DNA of 64,000 nt from DAITBA01 sp036824005. GTDB lineage: Bacteria; Pseudomonadota; Gammaproteobacteria; Burkholderiales; Rhodocyclaceae. Under the pieces are notes generated by a model, which was not told the origin of the DNA, ran no database searches, and was given only the letters and a program-made list of their open reading frames with translations. The translations under genes and the position numbers were made by a program. Each line of letters opens with the position of its first letter. Position 1 is the first letter of the stretch. Location of the stretch: NCBI GenBank assembly GCA_036824005.1, contig DAITBA010000001.1:757879-821878 (forward strand), in the 5' to 3' direction. This document shows positions 60,663 to 64,000 of this stretch, piece after piece.

Positions 60663-62609
60663 ATGGACCGCAAGAACGGCATACCGATCGTCCTCGCACT
60701 TCTCGCCGCGCCTGCGGCAACGGCATTTGCCCAGCAGGTGCCAACACCGACCACGCTCGACACGCTGGTGGTGACGGCGGATCGGCAGCAGCTTCCGGCG
60801 AGTGAAGTGTCGAGCCCGGTTCGCGTGATCTCAAAGCCACAAATCGAGGCCCTGCCTGTCAAAGACGTGACCGAAGCACTGGCGACGCTGCCCAATGTGA
60901 ATATCCGCCGCTCCGGCGGGCCGGATGGCGAACCTTCGCTGGGCATGTACGGCATCTCCGCCCAGCCGCGCTCGTCCACGTCCACCACGCTGGCCATTGA
61001 CGGCGTGCCACTGAACAACGGCATGTTTCCGGAGGCGAGCCTGAACATGCTGCCGCTGTCACTCGTGCAGCGCATCGAAGTCATCCAGGGACCGGCCTCC
61101 TCGGCCTATGGCAACAACTCGCGGCTAGGCGTGATCAACGTGGTGACGTTGCGGCCGGGTGCGTTCGGAGGCCTCGCGTCCGTCGCCGCTGGCCGATGGA
61201 ACACCACCGACTTCGGCGGCCATGTGGGTGGAGCGTTCGAAGGCGGCGGTCGCTACCTCGCCGGCTACGAGCGGCGCGACACCGACGGTCACTTGCAGCC
61301 GCGGGGCCGCCACGATTTCAGCGATTCACAGCTGCAGAACTTCGCTGCTTTTGCCGACAAGGTCTTCGGCAACCTTACTCTGTCCGCAGCATTCGTGCGC
61401 TATGAGTGGGAGCGCGACAATCCGAGCTATCTCGTGTCTCCGGGCGTGCCTGCGGCGGCGAATCCGACCGGATCGCCGACCGCGCGCTATGAGAACGGCA
61501 ACCGCCAGCACGCGCATCTCGGCGTGGGCTACCAGTTCGCGCCGCAGTGGTACGGTGATCTCACCTATACCTACAACGACTACGACGAGCAGACGCGCTT
61601 CAATCCGAACTTCGCCACACCGACAGGCAATAACGGTCCCACGGACCAAGCCACCGTCTCCCACGGTCTGATCGGCAAACTCAACTGGGAGACATCGAGC
61701 AATCTGCTGACCTTTGGTGGCGAATACCAGAATGCCGAGCTCACCGACCGGATCGCCCGCACCACGACCACCGGACACACCACCGGGGTGTTCATGCAGG
61801 ACCGCTATCTTGCCCTCGACGGCCAGCTGGCACTGTCGGCCGGCTACCGTGTCGACCACTTCTCCTTCTACGACGAGACCTCGAAGAGTCCGAAAGCCGG
61901 CTTCGTCTGGAAGCCCGCGGGCGCTTCGTGGCTGGTGCGCGGCAACGTCGCGCGGGCTTTTTCCGCTCCGACCTTCAATCAGCTCTTCGGCAGCTTCGGC
62001 AATCCGAAGCTGGTGGCCTCCACATTCACACTGCACGAGCTGGGCACGGAGTGGCAGGCAACGCGCGATCTCAGGCTTGGCGCCAGCATCTTCTACACCA
62101 AGTCCACCAAGCCCATCTTTCCCCGGCCGCGCAACCAGAATCCCATCTGCGCCCCCGGACCGGGCAATTGTTTCGTTAACGTTGGCGACGTCGCACGATC
62201 CGACGGCGTGGTGTTGGACTTCCGCCATCGCATCAATCCAAGCTGGGAGTGGGGTGGCTCCTACACCTATCTCGATCCGAAGCAGAACACGTTCGCTACC
62301 TCCGGGCACGTCATGAAGCTCGACTCCACCTTCCGCTCCGGGCCGTGGACGCTTTCCGGCACGTTGCGCAGGGAAACGCAGCGATACTTCCAGGATAACC
62401 ACCTCAGTCCATTTCCTGACTTTACGGTCATCGATGCCGCCTTGTCCTACCAGCTGACACCGGCCTGGAAACTGAGCGCGCTGATCGAGAACCTCACAGA
62501 CCGCACCTATGCCACGACCCAGGTGGTGTCCACGAACCTTGCCATACCCGCACTGCCGATCTATCGCCCCGAACGCTACGTGACGGCGCGTGTGGATTTC
62601 CGCTTCTGA
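60663..62609 (+). CDS. TonB-dependent receptor
   Basis: 648 aa. Signal peptide to about 23, plug with LDTLVVTADRQQLPASEVSSPVRVISKPQIEALPVKDVTEALATLPNVNIRRSGGPDG and VIQGPASSAYGNNSRLGVINVVT, barrel ending ARVDFRF. RBS AAGGAAG lies just before the ATG. Ligand unknown. Ten bases later comes a small exported Cys protein. Confidence 0.9.
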   Translation: MDRKNGIPIVLALLAAPAATAFAQQVPTPTTLDTLVVTADRQQLPASEVSSPVRVISKPQIEALPVKDVTEALATLPNVNIRRSGGPDGEPSLGMYGISAQPRSSTSTTLAIDGVPLNNGMFPEASLNMLPLSLVQRIEVIQGPASSAYGNNSRLGVINVVTLRPGAFGGLASVAAGRWNTTDFGGHVGGAFEGGGRYLAGYERRDTDGHLQPRGRHDFSDSQLQNFAAFADKVFGNLTLSAAFVRYEWERDNPSYLVSPGVPAAANPTGSPTARYENGNRQHAHLGVGYQFAPQWYGDLTYTYNDYDEQTRFNPNFATPTGNNGPTDQATVSHGLIGKLNWETSSNLLTFGGEYQNAELTDRIARTTTTGHTTGVFMQDRYLALDGQLALSAGYRVDHFSFYDETSKSPKAGFVWKPAGASWLVRGNVARAFSAPTFNQLFGSFGNPKLVASTFTLHELGTEWQATRDLRLGASIFYTKSTKPIFPRPRNQNPICAPGPGNCFVNVGDVARSDGVVLDFRHRINPSWEWGGSYTYLDPKQNTFATSGHVMKLDSTFRSGPWTLSGTLRRETQRYFQDNHLSPFPDFTVIDAALSYQLTPAWKLSALIENLTDRTYATTQVVSTNLAIPALPIYRPERYVTARVDFRF

Positions 62610-62619
62610 GGAGTTCGAC

Positions 62620-63105
62620 ATGCTGCGTCTGATTGCTTTGCTTCTGTTGCTCGCGGCGCCGAACACGCCGGCGCAGACCATGAGCCATTCCGTCGGATCG
62701 TCCTGCACGTTGAAGGAACTGATGCGGGCCTGGCAGCGCCCGCCGGCGAGTTTCCCGACGTTCACCGGCATCGTCGATACCGACGTGCGCGCCCAGGTCG
62801 AACAACCCTATCGTGTCGTCCTGAACGCCTGTGTGCGCGACGGCTGCAAACCCAATAGTTTCGAAGGGGCATTCCCGGTGGAGATCCGCACGCCGGGGCG
62901 CTACCGGATCGCCATCGACCAGCCGGCATGGATCGACGTGATCGGCGATTCCGGAAAGATCGAGGGCCTGTTGTGCGAGCACACGGGTTGCAATCCGATC
63001 CGCAAGATCGTGCAGTTCGAGCTTCCAGCGGGGCGCCACTGGCTGCATCTGTCTGCGGCGTTTCAGGCGGAAGTCGGATTCCTCGTAGCGCCGGCGATCG
63101 ATTGA
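62620..63105 (+). CDS. Small exported Cys-rich protein, 161 aa
   Basis: Signal peptide (LIALLLLLAAPNTPAQ), then a beta-rich domain with Cys pairs ACVRDGC and LLCEHTGCNP, five Cys in all after the leader. No family recognised. Position between a receptor and a copper-associated gene suggests a metal or ligand-binding periplasmic protein. Confidence 0.68.
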   Translation: MLRLIALLLLLAAPNTPAQTMSHSVGSSCTLKELMRAWQRPPASFPTFTGIVDTDVRAQVEQPYRVVLNACVRDGCKPNSFEGAFPVEIRTPGRYRIAIDQPAWIDVIGDSGKIEGLLCEHTGCNPIRKIVQFELPAGRHWLHLSAAFQAEVGFLVAPAID

Positions 63106-63135
63106 ATCTGTTGGCCGTCTTCACTTGGTAGCGTC

Positions 63136-63651
63136 ATGAACAGCTCCGCGAACGTCATCCTCCTGGCGGCATCTCTTGCCCTGTTGCAGGTCGCCGCACC
63201 CGCCGGCGCAGCCGACGATGCAAAGCAGGCGCGCGAGATCCGCGCGCTAATCAGCGCGACCTATGACAAGCCGGAGCACAAAGTAAGAACCGATCCTGTG
63301 GTCATCGCTAAAGAACACGCGGTGGCTAGCTGGATCCAGGGCGTCCGCGGTGGTCGCGCGCTGCTGCGCCGCGAAGAGGGCAAGTGGGTCGTGGTTCTAT
63401 GTGCCGGCGCGTTGCTGCGCGACGCGGACGGGATGCAGCAGGCCGGTGTGCCGCGACAGCAGGCCGAGGAGCTATCCCACAGGCTCGCCAAGGCCGAAAG
63501 CACTTTGCCGGCTGCCCGCCGCCGGCAGTTCGATTTGTTCGGCACGGGCGAAGATTCGCTTGGCGGGCATCACGGCGAGCATGCCGATCGATCATCTCAT
63601 CGCCAGGCCGTCGATGTCGGCGTTTCACCTCGGAAAGGAGAGCCCCATTGA
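63136..63651 (+). CDS. Copper-uptake-associated exported protein
   Basis: 171 aa. Signal peptide, then AREIRALISATYDKPEHKVRTDPVVIAKEHAVASWIQGVRGGRALLRREEGKWVVVLCAGALL: a pattern I recall from proteins annotated as copper uptake system-associated. The C-terminal His-rich stretch (LGGHHGEHADRSSHRQ) supports metal binding. Its stop overlaps the TTG start of the next receptor. Confidence 0.72.
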   Translation: MNSSANVILLAASLALLQVAAPAGAADDAKQAREIRALISATYDKPEHKVRTDPVVIAKEHAVASWIQGVRGGRALLRREEGKWVVVLCAGALLRDADGMQQAGVPRQQAEELSHRLAKAESTLPAARRRQFDLFGTGEDSLGGHHGEHADRSSHRQAVDVGVSPRKGEPH

Positions 63652-63944
63652 ACGAGAAGACCATCGCTGCCGCACTGGCACTTGCCTTCACAGCCGGCGT
63701 GTTTGCCCAGAGCACTGAACTGTCTGCGCTGCGTGTGACCGCGACGCCCATCGTCGAGGACAATCGCATCGATGCCTTTTCGAGTCTGCGTACCGTCGTC
63801 GGCGAGGATCAGGTGCGGGAGGAGAATGCCGTGGATCTTGCCTCGGCGCTGCGGCGCACACCGGGGGTGCAGATCTCGCGCTTCAATCCGGTCGGAGCGT
63901 TCGGCGGTAGCGAGGGTGGTGCTATCTTCGTTCGCGGTCTGGGT
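63648..63944 (+). pseudogene. TonB-dependent receptor, 5' part, interrupted
   Basis: TTG start at 63648 (GGAG 7 nt upstream). The signal peptide and plug start are normal: LRVTATPIVEDNRIDAFSS, then DLASALRRTPGVQISRFNPVGAFGGSEGGAIFVRGLG. At about 63944 the expected plug sequence stops and the frame runs into AT-rich DNA with a stop at 63975. Interpreted as disruption by an inserted element; the rest lies beyond the window. Confidence 0.7.
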
Positions 63945-64000
63945 GCTAAACATAGCGTCTTAAATAATGCCGCATAGTCTTCGCAGCACTGTATTGGGTG
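63945..64000. mobile_element. Start of a probable insertion
   Basis: The last 56 bp are clearly more AT-rich than the flanking gene (roughly 45 percent GC) and interrupt the receptor. No terminal inverted repeat can be checked because the other end is outside the window; the IS family is unknown. Confidence 0.4.

Noticed and set aside
61326..62771. 481-aa open frame on the minus strand
   Set aside because: Antisense shadow of a TonB receptor.

Overview
The window is GC-rich bacterial chromosome carrying ordinary proteobacterial housekeeping genes. These are ruvCAB-yebC, metF-ahcY with a proteobacterial SAH riboswitch, metK, two LpxL/LpxM-type acyltransferases, dapF-DUF484-xerC, hslVU and a RegB/RegA redox two-component pair. 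This set and order fit a betaproteobacterium, most likely of the Rhodocyclales/Nitrosomonadales type. No rRNA or tRNA is visible, so the placement is an inference from gene content.

Layout. 1-3.7 kb: 5' end of tamA (minus), an intergenic stretch with a strong terminator and a possible small RNA, an Ap4A phosphorylase-like gene, a nitroreductase and a ParE/RHH toxin-antitoxin pair. 4.2-8.3 kb (minus): yebC-ybjQ-ruvC-HAD phosphatase-ruvA-ruvB. 8.4-13.2 kb (plus): HerA-like ATPase, EamA exporter, and a soluble zinc-binding (CZB) chemoreceptor flanked by decayed chemoreceptor pieces. 13.4-19.9 kb (minus): SAM-cycle genes metF, ahcY (SAH riboswitch) and metK (SAM-II-like riboswitch), an HD-GYP phosphodiesterase and a second toxin-antitoxin pair. 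20-33.6 kb (plus): lipid A acyltransferases, dapF, xerC, an rRNA methyltransferase, a zinc-type ABC importer with an outer-membrane porin, a STAS protein and hslVU.

33.9-44.5 kb is a defective Mu-like prophage read on the minus strand. It keeps early regulatory genes (HU, DUF3164, GemA/gp16, Mor), a MuF head protein fused to a kinase-like domain and an ADP-ribosyltransferase-like C-terminus, and gpG. It has lost MuA, most of MuB, the lysis genes, terminase, portal, capsid and tail. A 953-bp segment containing gpG is present as a direct repeat at both ends. Inside, on the opposite strand, sit two paralogous two-gene cassettes (small protein plus short HTH protein), each with a palindromic operator inside its promoter.

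44.5-64 kb: hsp15, regA and regB (minus), then a long plus-strand series of envelope uptake genes: tonB-exbB-exbD, an OprC-like copper receptor, three more TonB-dependent receptors (the last interrupted at the window end), an Asp-box propeller protein, a thioredoxin-like protein, DUF2946 and Sel1-repeat proteins, a PepSY membrane protein and a copper-uptake-associated protein. The theme is metal (probably copper) acquisition. A perfect palindrome matching the RegA/PrrA consensus lies between regB and tonB and could tie this system to redox control. Five related hairpin repeats occur in gaps between co-directional genes across the chromosomal part.
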